Below are positions 31,826-40,727 of a stretch of DNA of 40,727 nucleotides, one piece after another. The position numbers and the translations under genes are program-made. Within the stretch, counting starts at the first letter, position 1. The number at the start of each line of letters is the position of its first letter. This DNA comes from an uncultured Bacteroidota bacterium (GTDB lineage Bacteria; Bacteroidota; Bacteroidia; Flavobacteriales; Flavobacteriaceae), in NCBI GenBank assembly GCA_902557655.1, contig CACEAZ010000014.1:1-40727 (forward strand), given 5' to 3'. Under the pieces are notes generated by a model, which ran no database searches, was not told the DNA's origin, and worked only from the letters and a program-made list of their open reading frames with translations.

Positions 31826-33196
31826 TTGAAAAAAACTCAAAAACATACAAAATTTAAACTTACTGAAGAGTTAATAAATAAGATTATTGATTTTATAGAT
31901 ACCTCCAGCGATAAGTCTATAAAAGATATTTTTATTCATTTTCACCACGCTGATATTGCTGAAATCCTTGAAGAATTAAATTCCTCACAGGCTACATATA
32001 TAATCAAGCTGTTAGACTCTGAAAAAACTTCAGATGTTTTGATGGAATTGGATGATGATTACAGAGAAAAAATATTAAAAAATCTATCGATTAAAGAGAT
32101 AGCTGAAGAAGTTGAAGAACTAGATACGGATGATGCTACAGACATTATTCTTGAATTGCCCGAAGAAAAACAGAAAAAAGTAATATCAAAAATTGTTGAT
32201 GCGGAACATAAAGCAGATATTAAAGAACTTCTTAAGTATGAAGAAAACTCTGCAGGTAGCTTGATGGCTAAAGAATTAATAAAAGTCAATGAAAACTGGT
32301 CCGTAACTAGATGTATAAAAGAAATGAGACTACAGGCTTCTGAGGTCACAAGAGTTCATTCGGTTTATGTGGTAAACAATGGTAATATTTTACTTGGAAG
32401 ATTGTCTTTAAAAGATTTATTGGTTGCTAATACAAAATCTAAAATTAAATCTATATATAAGTCAAATGTTGATTATGTTACCGATACAGATTCGGCAGAA
32501 CATGTTGCAAGTACTATGCAAAAATATGATTTAGATGCAATTCCTGTATTGGATAAAAATAAAAACTTGTTGGGAAGAATTACAATTGATGATATTGTTG
32601 ATTTAATTAAAGAAGAAGCTGAAGAAGATTATCAATTAGCAGCAGGTATTTTACAAGATGTTGACGTTGATGATTCAATATTTGAACTTACTAGAGCAAG
32701 ACTTCCTTGGCTAATCGTCGGATTAATTGGAGGTATCGGTGCTGCTTTTGTCATGGGTGGATTTGATGAAATTTTGGCTCAATATGAAATATTATTTTAC
32801 TTTACTCCGCTTATAGCAGCAATGGCTGGTAATGTTGGTGTCCAGTCTAGTGCAATTATCGTACAAGGTTTAGCTAATGATGAAATTAAAGGCAGTATAA
32901 ATAATAGACTTTTTAAAGAAACTCTTTTGTCGATATTAAATGGGTTAATTCTCGCTCTAATACTTTTTATCTTTATTTATTTTTGGCAAAGTGATTACAA
33001 CCTAGCTCTTGCTCTCTCAATTTCATTGGTTTCTGTTATAATTGTTGCCGGAATAATTGGAACATTTATTCCTTTATTTTTAAATAAAAGAGGTATTGAT
33101 CCTGCTATCGCTACGGGTCCTTTTATAACTACCAGTAATGATATCTTTGGTATTTTAATCTACTTTTGGGTTGCCAAATTAATGTTAGGTATTTAA
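31826..33196 (+). CDS. mgtE: Magnesium transporter MgtE
   Basis: The 456-residue product has the MgtE layout. An acidic N-terminal superhelix (about 30-140, with repeats such as LEELDTDDATDIILELPEE) leads to two CBS domains (about 145-265, including YDLDAIPVLDKNKNLLGRITIDDIVDLI) that sense Mg. Five transmembrane helices follow from about 295, including the pore-lining region TPLIAAMAGNVGVQSSAI and the end segment ATGPFITTSNDIFGILIYF. Translation starts at TTG 31826. arsC follows after one base. Confidence 0.95.
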   Translation: MKKTQKHTKFKLTEELINKIIDFIDTSSDKSIKDIFIHFHHADIAEILEELNSSQATYIIKLLDSEKTSDVLMELDDDYREKILKNLSIKEIAEEVEELDTDDATDIILELPEEKQKKVISKIVDAEHKADIKELLKYEENSAGSLMAKELIKVNENWSVTRCIKEMRLQASEVTRVHSVYVVNNGNILLGRLSLKDLLVANTKSKIKSIYKSNVDYVTDTDSAEHVASTMQKYDLDAIPVLDKNKNLLGRITIDDIVDLIKEEAEEDYQLAAGILQDVDVDDSIFELTRARLPWLIVGLIGGIGAAFVMGGFDEILAQYEILFYFTPLIAAMAGNVGVQSSAIIVQGLANDEIKGSINNRLFKETLLSILNGLILALILFIFIYFWQSDYNLALALSISLVSVIIVAGIIGTFIPLFLNKRGIDPAIATGPFITTSNDIFGILIYFWVAKLMLGI

Positions 33197-33197
33197 A

Positions 33198-33629
33198 ATG
33201 AAAAACATCCTAGTTCTTTGTACTGGTAATTCTTGTAGAAGTCAGATTGCTCACGGATATTTAGATAAAATTCTAATTAACGAAGCAAAAATATATAGTG
33301 CTGGAATTGAAACTCATGGTTTAAATCCATACGCTGCTAAAATTATGAAGATGGATGGTATTAATATAGATAATCACACTTCTAATTTAGTCGACGAATA
33401 TTTAGAAATTGATTTCGATTTTATTTTAACTGTATGTGACCACGCAAATGAAACATGCCCTTATATTCCTTCTAAAAATGCAGTAAGGATTCATCAGAAT
33501 TTTGAAGATCCTTCGAAATTAAATATCCTCCAAGAGGATGAAAAAATTCAAAAATATATCCAGTGTAGAGATAAAATAAAAGACTATTGTAAAACATTTA
33601 AATCAAAATATTTTAAGAATAATTTTTGA
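33198..33629 (+). CDS. arsC: Thioredoxin-type arsenate reductase (low-molecular-weight phosphatase fold)
   Basis: The 143-residue product has the P-loop CTGNSCRSQ (nucleophile C8, R14) and the redox pair C80 and C87 in TVCDHANETCP, spaced exactly as in the thioredoxin-coupled ArsC of Gram-positive bacteria. The D-P motif in NFEDPSK supplies the acid. It would reduce arsenate to arsenite. No arsenite pump or ArsR is beside it, so it may be a stand-alone detoxification gene in the mgtE transcript. The C terminus overlaps the convergent acetyltransferase gene by 17 bases. Confidence 0.88.
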   Translation: MKNILVLCTGNSCRSQIAHGYLDKILINEAKIYSAGIETHGLNPYAAKIMKMDGINIDNHTSNLVDEYLEIDFDFILTVCDHANETCPYIPSKNAVRIHQNFEDPSKLNILQEDEKIQKYIQCRDKIKDYCKTFKSKYFKNNF

Positions 33630-34086
33630 GATTATCGTCTGAGAGATGAACAATACTCCATCCTTCAACAATTTCTGCACCCTTACTTTCGTAAAACTTT
33701 ATAGCACTTTCATTCCAATCAATTACATTCCATGAAATTCGTTGTGCACCAATTTTTTTTCCGTATAAAATCACTTTATCAAAAAGCTTTCCTCCAACAC
33801 CTTTATTCCTCATTTTTTCTGTAACAATTAAATCTTCAAGATGTAATGTTTTTCCTTTCCACGTTGAGAATCTGTTGTATATAATCGCTGCGCCGACAAT
33901 GGTATTTTTGACCTCAGCAACAAAGCATTTAAAAAGAGGAATTGTTTTTGAAAAGCCCATTTCTTTTAATTCCTTAACGTCTATTTCAACAGCATTGGGT
34001 TCCTTTTCATAAATGGCAAGTTCAACAATCAATTTGTGAACAAAAGTCATGTCTTTTTCTAAAGCCTCTCTAATTAAAATTTTCAT
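33613..34086 (-). CDS. GNAT acetyltransferase, diamine/thialysine acetyltransferase-like
   Basis: The 157-residue product (ATG 34086 preferred over the GTG three bases earlier) is a GNAT-fold N-acetyltransferase. The acetyl-CoA loop lies in LIVTEKMRNKGVGGKLF. The RFSTWKGKTLHLEDL segment and WNVIDWNESAIKFYESKGA resemble the spermidine/spermine N1-acetyltransferase and thialysine acetyltransferase branch. The substrate is not determinable here; a small diamine or lysine analogue is a reasonable guess. It is divergent from mfd. Confidence 0.85.
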   Translation of the reverse strand: MKILIREALEKDMTFVHKLIVELAIYEKEPNAVEIDVKELKEMGFSKTIPLFKCFVAEVKNTIVGAAIIYNRFSTWKGKTLHLEDLIVTEKMRNKGVGGKLFDKVILYGKKIGAQRISWNVIDWNESAIKFYESKGAEIVEGWSIVHLSDDNLKNYS

Positions 34087-34131
34087 CACAATAATGTAAC
34101 TATTTTTTTATAAAAAATATTTATTTTCTAA

Positions 34132-34139
34132 TATATTTG
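34132..34139 (+). promoter_or_regulatory. -7 promoter box for mfd
   Basis: TATATTTG matches TAnnTTTG exactly in the gap between the divergent acetyltransferase and mfd. It includes the TTG at 34137, which bears on the choice of mfd start codon. Confidence 0.5.
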
Positions 34140-37100
34140 CCCAAAATTTATTTGGTGACAAAAAATAGCTTGCTCACAAACTTTAATGGGTCTTTAAATT
34201 TAGAAAGACTGGGGGAGCTTATATCCAAAAATGAAATTACTTCATTAAAAGGACTTTTTGGATCTTCGCTTTCATTTTATATTTCTGCCTTATATAAAAA
34301 ATTGTCATCTCCTTTTATTATTGTATTTAACTCAAAACAGGAAGCTTTGTATTTTCTAAACGATATCGAAATACTTAACCCAAATAAAAAAATATTTTAT
34401 TATCCTGAAATTTCTAAAGAGCCTTATTCAGAATTAAAAATCAATAATTATAATTTATTACAAAGAACAGAATTAATAGAGCATTTGAATTTTTCTAAAA
34501 AAAACAATTCGATTATTGTCACATATGTTAACGCAATTTCTGAAAATCAAATTAGCAAACAAGAACTAAAAAAAATTTCAATCAGTTTAAAAGTTGGTGA
34601 AAATATTTCATTTGATAATCTAAATGAACAATTATTTGAATTTAATTTTAGGAGGGAAGATTTTGTAATAGAGCCCGGTGAATTTGCTGTAAGAGGAGGT
34701 ATTTTAGACATTTTCCCATACTCAAGTCAAACTCCTTTTCGGATTGAATTTTTCGGAGATGAAATAACGAGAATACGCTCTTTTGACATTGACAGTCAAA
34801 GATCTGAAGAAAATCATAAGTCAATTAAAATAATTTCAAACACTCAAGTTTCTAATAATTCAAAAGCTGTAGGTAACATTTTTAATATTCTGCAAGAGAA
34901 CACTTATGTTTTTATGCAAAATTTAGAAATTTTTTACTCAGAAATAGATAAAATTTTATCAAAGGCAAATTTGAATTTTGAAAAAATTATAGATAAAGAA
35001 AATCAAATCAAACCAGATAAATTATTTGTAGATCCCATTTTGCTTAAAAATGAAATTAAAAATTTTAAAATCATTGAATTTGAGAGTAATACCTCAGATG
35101 ATAATTTGAAAATCAATATTCTACCCCAACCGTCTTTTAATAAGAGTTTTAATTTTTTAATTGAGGATTTAAATAATAAAAAAAAATTGGGTTATAGTCT
35201 TCATTTATGTTGTACCAATACACAACAGAAAAACAGACTTAATCAGATTTTTACAGATTTAAATAATCGGGATATAATTAACCCTATTATTCTTCCTATT
35301 TCTAAAGGCTTTATAGATAATTCTGAAAAAATATTGTTTTATACGGATCATGAGATTTTTGAGAGATATAATAAATTTAAATTTAAGAAACGATTTAAAA
35401 ACAAGTTGTCAATAGCAATGAAACAACTTAATCATTTGAATAAGGGTGACTTCATTACTCATATTGATCATGGGATTGGAAAATATGCTGGATTACAAAA
35501 AATTGAGGTTGACGGTAATCTGCAGGAATCAATTAAAATTATCTACGGGGAAAGAGATATTTTATATTTAAGTATTCACGCAATCCATAAAATTTCTAAG
35601 TATAACGGAAAAGACGGAAAAGTTCCACGATTATATAAGTTGGGTAGTAAGGCGTGGGCTTTATTAAAACAGAAGACCAAAAAAAATGCAAAGAAAATAG
35701 CATATGATTTAATAAAGGTTTACGCAGAAAGAAAGCAAAAAAAAGGATTTAAATACGATCAGGATAGTTATTTGCAAAATGAACTTGAAGCTTCATTCAT
35801 CTATGAAGACACCGAAGATCAAATGAAAGTCACAAGAGATATAAAAAATGATATGGAGAGTGATCAGCCAATGGATAGACTGATATGTGGTGATGTTGGT
35901 TTTGGCAAAACAGAATTAGCTATTCGAGCTGCTTTTAAGGCTGTTGATAATAATAAACAAGTTGCAGTGTTAGTTCCCACTACAATATTAGCATTTCAAC
36001 ATTTTAAAACATTTAGTAATAGATTGGAAGACCTTCCGGTTTCTGTAAATTATTTAAACAGATTTAAAACAAACAAAGAAAAATCTGAAATTATTAAAAA
36101 TCTTGGCGAGGGTAAAATTGACATTATAATTGGCACTCATCAGTTAGTGAATGAAAAGATTAAGTATAAAAATTTGGGATTATTAATAATTGACGAAGAA
36201 CAAAAATTTGGTGTTTCTGTAAAAGATAAAATAAAATCTGTCAGAAAAAATGTTGATGTTCTAACATTATCTGCTACTCCAATTCCAAGAACACTGCAGT
36301 TTAGTTTAATGGCCGCAAGGGATTTATCATTGATAACAACTCCACCACCAAACAGACATCCAATTGAAACCTCAGTAATAAGATTTGATTCAAGTCTTAT
36401 AACTCAATCCATTAGATACGAAATAGAAAGAGGTGGTCAGGTATTTTTTGTAAATAATAAAATACAGAATATTGAGGAAATATCTAATCTTTTAAAATCC
36501 TTAGTGCCTGAAGCAAAAATAGCTGTCGCTCACGGAAGGTTGAATGGTAAAACTTTAGAATCCTTAATGATTAAATTTATCAATAAGCAATTTGATGTAT
36601 TGGTTAGTACTACAATTATTGAAAGTGGACTTGATGTGCCTAATGCAAATACAATATTTATAAATAACGCAAATAATTTTGGCCTTAGTGATTTACATCA
36701 AATGAGGGGAAGAGTTGGAAGAAGTAATAAAAAAGCTTTCTGCTATTTAATTACACCAGAATTTTCAAAGATGACAGATGAAGCTAAAAAGAGAATTACA
36801 GCTCTCGATTATTATTCAGAATTGGGAAGTGGATTTAATATTGCAATGAAGGATTTAGAAATCAGAGGTGCAGGAGATCTTTTAGGAGGTGAACAGAGTG
36901 GTTTTATTAATGAAATGGGATTTGAGACATACCAAAAAATACTTGATGAAGCCATCGATGAACTTAAAAAAGATGACTTTAAAGATTTGGATTTAGATAA
37001 AAATAAATTTTCTAAAAAAACAAATTTAATTTTTGAAACTGATCTTGAATTAATGTTTCCAAATGATTTTATTAATTCTGGTCAAGAAAGACTTAATCTC

Positions 37101-37475
37101 TATACCAAGCTTAATAAAATCAGTTCTTTTGATGAATTGGAAGAATTTAAACAAGAACTTACAGATCGTTTTGGTAAACTTCCAGATATCGTAGAAGAGC
37201 TACTTAAGAGCATAAAATTGAGGTGGATATCTACTGAACTAGGTTTTGAAAAAATTGTTTTGAAGAAAGAAATGTTATTAGCATATCTTAAAGATTTTGA
37301 AAATAATAATCAAAATAAAAATATAGAAAAAATATTTAAATATTCTAAAAAAAATAATTCACTAATTTCTTTTTCGCAAAAGAAAACGTCAGATGGAGAA
37401 AGATTTATAATTAAGTTAGTTGATATAGATTCTATCTCAAAAGCAATTAAAGTATTAAATGATATGAATAATTAA
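34137..37475 (+). CDS. mfd: Transcription-repair coupling factor Mfd
   Basis: The product of up to 1112 residues removes stalled RNA polymerase and recruits UvrA. Domains in order: UvrB-like N-terminal region (to about 330); CarD-like RNA-polymerase interaction domain (about 430-500, LNKGDFITHIDHGIGKYAGL); RecG-like helicase core with Walker A GDVGFGKTE, Walker B IIDEEQKFG, LSATPIPRTLQFSL, STTIIESGLDVPNANT and QMRGRVGRSNKKAFCYL; and the C-terminal TRCF domain. The longest frame starts at TTG 34137, but that codon is part of the -7 box, so GTG 34155 (six codons on) is the likelier start. Its end interlocks with the convergent carboxypeptidase gene in a TTAA. Confidence 0.96.
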   Translation: MPKIYLVTKNSLLTNFNGSLNLERLGELISKNEITSLKGLFGSSLSFYISALYKKLSSPFIIVFNSKQEALYFLNDIEILNPNKKIFYYPEISKEPYSELKINNYNLLQRTELIEHLNFSKKNNSIIVTYVNAISENQISKQELKKISISLKVGENISFDNLNEQLFEFNFRREDFVIEPGEFAVRGGILDIFPYSSQTPFRIEFFGDEITRIRSFDIDSQRSEENHKSIKIISNTQVSNNSKAVGNIFNILQENTYVFMQNLEIFYSEIDKILSKANLNFEKIIDKENQIKPDKLFVDPILLKNEIKNFKIIEFESNTSDDNLKINILPQPSFNKSFNFLIEDLNNKKKLGYSLHLCCTNTQQKNRLNQIFTDLNNRDIINPIILPISKGFIDNSEKILFYTDHEIFERYNKFKFKKRFKNKLSIAMKQLNHLNKGDFITHIDHGIGKYAGLQKIEVDGNLQESIKIIYGERDILYLSIHAIHKISKYNGKDGKVPRLYKLGSKAWALLKQKTKKNAKKIAYDLIKVYAERKQKKGFKYDQDSYLQNELEASFIYEDTEDQMKVTRDIKNDMESDQPMDRLICGDVGFGKTELAIRAAFKAVDNNKQVAVLVPTTILAFQHFKTFSNRLEDLPVSVNYLNRFKTNKEKSEIIKNLGEGKIDIIIGTHQLVNEKIKYKNLGLLIIDEEQKFGVSVKDKIKSVRKNVDVLTLSATPIPRTLQFSLMAARDLSLITTPPPNRHPIETSVIRFDSSLITQSIRYEIERGGQVFFVNNKIQNIEEISNLLKSLVPEAKIAVAHGRLNGKTLESLMIKFINKQFDVLVSTTIIESGLDVPNANTIFINNANNFGLSDLHQMRGRVGRSNKKAFCYLITPEFSKMTDEAKKRITALDYYSELGSGFNIAMKDLEIRGAGDLLGGEQSGFINEMGFETYQKILDEAIDELKKDDFKDLDLDKNKFSKKTNLIFETDLELMFPNDFINSGQERLNLYTKLNKISSFDELEEFKQELTDRFGKLPDIVEELLKSIKLRWISTELGFEKIVLKKEMLLAYLKDFENNNQNKNIEKIFKYSKKNNSLISFSQKKTSDGERFIIKLVDIDSISKAIKVLNDMNN

Positions 37476-38470
37476 TTAGAAAAATTAATTGTGCTTTGTT
37501 GTTTTGAAACCTCCAAATTAATTTCTCTTCCAAGAATCATGGGGTAGTTTTTTTCACCATGACCAGCGGGAAAACCAAAAGAAACTGGGAAATCATATTC
37601 CCTAACGATATCTAAAATAAGCTCTTTTAAATTTCTGCCAAATGGAGTTGTGTTTTTCCTAATATCTGTAAAATCTCCAACGATCAGTCCCTTGCAATTA
37701 TCAAAATAACCCGCTCTTTTCAAGGATATTAGCATTCTATCGATGTGATAAAGATATTCACCAAGATCTTCAATAAAAAGTATTTTTCCGTCCGTATCGA
37801 TTGACGATTCGGATCCTAACAAACAGTGAAGTAAGGTTAAATTTCCGCCTATTAATTGACCATTGCTATTGCCCTCAATATTATAATTATTTCCTTCAGT
37901 AGTATAAGATAATTTTTCCCCAAATAAAGTTTTTTTAAGCAGTGAAATTGATTCGTTATTATCAACATCTATTTTTTCAAGACTTTTACACATTATTCCA
38001 TGAATGGATTCACTTTTGTTATTGTGTAAATCGTTATGTATCGCGGTTATATCAGAGTATCCAATAATCCATTTCGGATTTTCTTTATACTTTTCAAAGT
38101 TTAAATTATCAATTACACGCATTGCGCCGTAACCACCTCGAGCACACCAAATTGCTTTAATTGTTTTATCGTCCAGAGCCAATTGAAAATCTGCACTTCT
38201 TTGATTATCAGTACCTGCAAAATGACCATTATCATTAAATACATTTTCCCCAATAACAACTTCTAATTCCCAACTTTTGAGAAGGTCTTTCGCCTTCAGA
38301 ATATAACCGTTATAATTTTTTAAAACACCCGAGGGTGCTACTATTGCAACAGTATCTCCTTTTTTTAAATATTCAGGTTTTATCAATTTATTATTTGTTA
38401 TTGATTGTGAAAATAAATTAAGATTATTAAGAAATAGTATTAAAAAAATTATACCAAATTTTAACTTCAT
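37472..38470 (-). CDS. S66 family LD-carboxypeptidase, exported
   Basis: The 332-residue product has a signal peptide (ILFLNNLNLFSQS) and a peptidase S66 fold. Nucleophile S139 lies in IGYSDITAIH, E234 in FIEDLGEYLYHIDRM, and H304 in FPAGHGEKNYP, forming the Ser-Glu-His triad. The ARGGYGAMRVI oxyanion region is present. It removes the terminal D-alanine from murein tetrapeptides. Escherichia coli LdcA is cytoplasmic, but the signal here points to a periplasmic enzyme, as in many Bacteroidetes homologues. It converges with mfd (4-base overlap) and is divergent from metG. Confidence 0.9.
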   Translation of the reverse strand: MKLKFGIIFLILFLNNLNLFSQSITNNKLIKPEYLKKGDTVAIVAPSGVLKNYNGYILKAKDLLKSWELEVVIGENVFNDNGHFAGTDNQRSADFQLALDDKTIKAIWCARGGYGAMRVIDNLNFEKYKENPKWIIGYSDITAIHNDLHNNKSESIHGIMCKSLEKIDVDNNESISLLKKTLFGEKLSYTTEGNNYNIEGNSNGQLIGGNLTLLHCLLGSESSIDTDGKILFIEDLGEYLYHIDRMLISLKRAGYFDNCKGLIVGDFTDIRKNTTPFGRNLKELILDIVREYDFPVSFGFPAGHGEKNYPMILGREINLEVSKQQSTINFSN

Positions 38471-38558
38471 AATACTATCTTTTAAATTAAGAAGAAGTTA
38501 TATTTTACTTCATATTTATAATCATAAATGATTACTTTTACTAATATAAAAAATATTC

Positions 38559-40250
38559 TTGAGTAAAACTTACACCATAACAGCCGCCTTACCCTACACC
38601 AATGGTCCAATTCATATAGGGCATCTTTCGGGGGTGTATATTCCTGCTGATATATATGCAAGGTTTTTAAGAATTACAGGAAATGATGTTATATATATAT
38701 GTGGAAGTGATGAGCATGGAGTTCCAATTACCATAAAGGCAAAAAATGAAAATAAAACTCCTCAGGAAATAGTTGACAGATATCACAAAAATATTAAAGA
38801 ATCCTTTGAAGAATTTGGTATTTCCTTTGACAACTATTCAAGAACTTCAGAAAAAATTCATCACAAAACTGCTTCTGATTTTTTTTTAAAATTATATAAT
38901 AATGGTTCTTTTAAAGAAATTACTTCCGAGCAATATTATGATAAAGAGGAAAATCAATTCCTCCCCGATAGATTTTTAATAGGCACATGTCCAAAATGTG
39001 GCTTTGAAGAATCTTATGGTGATCAATGTGAAAAATGTGGAACGAGTCACAATTCTAGTGATTTAATTAATCCAAAATCTTCAATTACCGGAAATGTCCC
39101 TTCACTAAAATCAACAAAACATTGGTTTTTAAAATTAGATTCTTTTCAAGAGTTTTTAAAAAAATGGATTTTAGAAGAAAATAAAAATTTTTGGAAACCA
39201 AATGTATATGGCCAATGTAAATCTTGGTTAGACGATGGTCTAAAGCCAAGAGCAGTAACCAGAGATTTAGATTGGGGCGTACCTGTTCCTATTAATGAAG
39301 CAATTGGTAAAGTTTTATATGTTTGGTTTGATGCCCCAATTGGATATATCTCTTCTACCATTGAATGGGCTAAAAAAAATAATAAAAGCTGGGAAAAGTA
39401 TTGGAAGGATGAAAAAACAGAATTGGTTCATTTTATAGGAAAAGACAATATTGTTTTTCATTGTATTATTTTTCCTTCAATGCTCAAAGCACACGGAGAC
39501 TATATTCTTCCAAAAAATGTTCCTGCAAATGAATTCTTAAATCTAGAGGGTTCAAAAATTTCAACCTCAAAAAATTGGGCGGTTTGGTTACCAGATTATC
39601 TAAAAGATTTCCCTGAAAAACAAGATGTTTTAAGATATGTTCTTACAATTAATGCACCTGAAAACAAGGATAATGATTTTACTTGGAAGGACTTCCAGAA
39701 CAGAAATAATGGAGAGCTAGTAGCCATTTTGGGTAATTTTATAAATAGAGTAGTTGTTCTAACTAAAAAATATTACGATTCTGTCATTCCTAATCCTAAT
39801 GAATTAAATGATGTTGATAATGAAGTCATTGTTTCTGTCTATGAATCTGTTAAAAAAATAGAAAATTTAGTAAGTCAATTCAAATTCAGAGATGCATGTG
39901 CTGAGTTTATAAATATTGCAAGATTTGGAAATAAGTATTTGGCCGATGAAGAGCCTTGGAAAATTATTAAAGTTGATCCTGAACGGGTCAAAACAATTTT
40001 ATTTGTTGGTTTACACATATCATCAATTTTATCCATTGTTTCGGAGCCATTCCTCCCCTTTACATCAAAAAAAATTAAGTTTATATTAAACTCACATGAT
40101 CATTCTTCAAAATGGACTTGGGAAAATTTAGTAAATGACAAGTTTTTAATTACAGAGGGGGTTACTATAAATGAGCCAGAGCTATTATTTACAAGGATAG
40201 AAGATTCTGAGATTGAATATCAGATTGATAAATTGAAAAACAACAATTAA
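38559..40250 (+). CDS. metG: Methionyl-tRNA synthetase, short form
   Basis: The 563-residue class I synthetase starts at TTG 38559, giving the expected [22 protein letters not shown] terminus with the HIGH motif. The zinc knuckle [13 protein letters not shown] is complete. The second signature is [10 protein letters not shown], the K-x-S-x-S variant usual in Bacteroidetes, and the anticodon-binding helical domain follows from about 390. The protein stops about 20 residues after that domain and lacks the C-terminal Trbp111/EMAP-like OB domain that brings most Bacteroidetes MetG to near 690 residues. The stop interlocks with the convergent dehydrogenase gene (TTAA, 40247-40250). TACTTTTA (38533-38540) is a near -7 box. 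Confidence 0.95.
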   Translation: MSKTYTITAALPYTNGPIHIGHLSGVYIPADIYARFLRITGNDVIYICGSDEHGVPITIKAKNENKTPQEIVDRYHKNIKESFEEFGISFDNYSRTSEKIHHKTASDFFLKLYNNGSFKEITSEQYYDKEENQFLPDRFLIGTCPKCGFEESYGDQCEKCGTSHNSSDLINPKSSITGNVPSLKSTKHWFLKLDSFQEFLKKWILEENKNFWKPNVYGQCKSWLDDGLKPRAVTRDLDWGVPVPINEAIGKVLYVWFDAPIGYISSTIEWAKKNNKSWEKYWKDEKTELVHFIGKDNIVFHCIIFPSMLKAHGDYILPKNVPANEFLNLEGSKISTSKNWAVWLPDYLKDFPEKQDVLRYVLTINAPENKDNDFTWKDFQNRNNGELVAILGNFINRVVVLTKKYYDSVIPNPNELNDVDNEVIVSVYESVKKIENLVSQFKFRDACAEFINIARFGNKYLADEEPWKIIKVDPERVKTILFVGLHISSILSIVSEPFLPFTSKKIKFILNSHDHSSKWTWENLVNDKFLITEGVTINEPELLFTRIEDSEIEYQIDKLKNNN

Positions 40251-40727
40251 GATTTTGTTTCTTTATATTCCGTCTCCTCTAAAACAATTTTTGAAATTAT
40301 TTCTTTCATAATTTCAGAGGTTCCTGCCCCAATTGTACCTACCCTAGAATCTCTGTACATTCTTGCCATCGGATACTCTTCGCTAAAACCATTTCCTCCA
40401 AAAAACTGTAAACATTCGGTTGAAACTTTTTCGTGTAATTCTGTAGCTAGAAGTTTAGCCATTGAGCAAAGTTTAACATCATATTCATCTTTATTATATA
40501 ATTCACAGCAGTAATATCCAAATACTTTTACAGACTCAATTTCTGATGAAAGTGTGGCTATTTTATGTCTTAGGACTTGAAATTGATCAATTGTTTTACC
40601 AAATGATTTTCTTTGCTTCATATATTTTATAGATTCTGACATAGCATATTCCATGGCACCAATACAACTAGGTACAAAAATCAACCTTTCAAGTTGTAAT
40701 CCATTCATTAGATAATAAAAACCTTTT
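40247..40727 (-). CDS. Acyl-CoA dehydrogenase, C-terminal part (runs off window)
   Basis: The frame is open to the right edge. Codons before the internal ATG (40708) read K-G-F-Y-Y-L, matching the usual G-x-G-x-Y-x-L-M-S-G-L of the family, so the N-terminal part lies outside the window. The visible 160 residues are the FAD-binding C-terminal helical domain: [79 protein letters not shown]. The glycine in GAGTSE, where medium-chain enzymes carry the catalytic glutamate, and the glutamate in QLERL suggest the isovaleryl-CoA/long-chain type arrangement. Substrate class is tentative. Confidence 0.88.
   Translation of the reverse strand, partial: KGFYYLMNGLQLERLIFVPSCIGAMEYAMSESIKYMKQRKSFGKTIDQFQVLRHKIATLSSEIESVKVFGYYCCELYNKDEYDVKLCSMAKLLATELHEKVSTECLQFFGGNGFSEEYPMARMYRDSRVGTIGAGTSEIMKEIISKIVLEETEYKETKS

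Overview
The window reads as chromosomal DNA of a marine Bacteroidetes, most likely a Flavobacteriales/Flavobacteriaceae member. The DNA is very AT-rich and densely packed. Promoters resemble the Bacteroidetes -7 box TAnnTTTG, Shine-Dalgarno sequences are largely absent, and lipoproteins, a laminarin-type polysaccharide locus and a FISUMP-domain protein are present. Species cannot be named from sequence alone. No mobile element, CRISPR array, rRNA or origin was seen. No gene-free stretch exceeds about 265 bases, and the two longest gaps each hold a tRNA-Leu gene.

Layout. (1) 1-6193: right-hand part of a beta-glucan (laminarin-like) utilisation locus: a 5'-truncated duplicated binding protein, a PKD-type binding lipoprotein, a GH16 endo-glucanase lipoprotein, a GH3 beta-glucosidase lipoprotein and a LacI-type regulator. 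SusC/SusD would be expected to the left. (2) 6185-8909: DUF456 membrane protein, a TonB-C-like lipoprotein, ruvC, and hemW. The radical-SAM cysteines of hemW lie upstream of every canonical start codon. (3) 8962-15436: an operon carrying all four steps from trans-4-hydroxy-L-proline to 2-oxoglutarate (epimerase, D-hydroxyproline oxidase, DapA-family deaminase, semialdehyde dehydrogenase), plus a DUF885 metallopeptidase lipoprotein. (4) 15433-18426, convergent: a 997-residue three-domain protein (APH-type kinase, M23 peptidase, class III PLP enzyme) resembling a fused hydroxylysine kinase/phospholyase. With region 3 it suggests breakdown of collagen-type hydroxylated amino acids. (5) 18532-21599: tRNA-Leu(UAG), mevalonate diphosphate decarboxylase, mevalonate kinase and a UbiA-family prenyltransferase. 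(6) 21689-26261: three secreted proteins with a nearly identical phage-tail-like head module and coiled coil but unrelated C-terminal regions (cadherin-like repeats, LamG, FISUMP), closed by a bidirectional terminator and tRNA-Leu(CAA). (7) 26517-40727: housekeeping genes prs, rplY, pth, ribF, serS, rsmA, mgtE, arsC, a GNAT acetyltransferase, mfd, an LD-carboxypeptidase, metG and a partial acyl-CoA dehydrogenase.

The compact layout has a clear signature. All five convergent gene pairs overlap at their 3' ends, and three share one TTAA in which the two TAA stops interlock. Several genes begin with TTG or GTG, and hemW appears to begin with ATA. The strongest candidates for a second look are the hydroxyproline plus three-domain hydroxylysine-type cluster, the swapped-tail surface protein family, and the hemW start.
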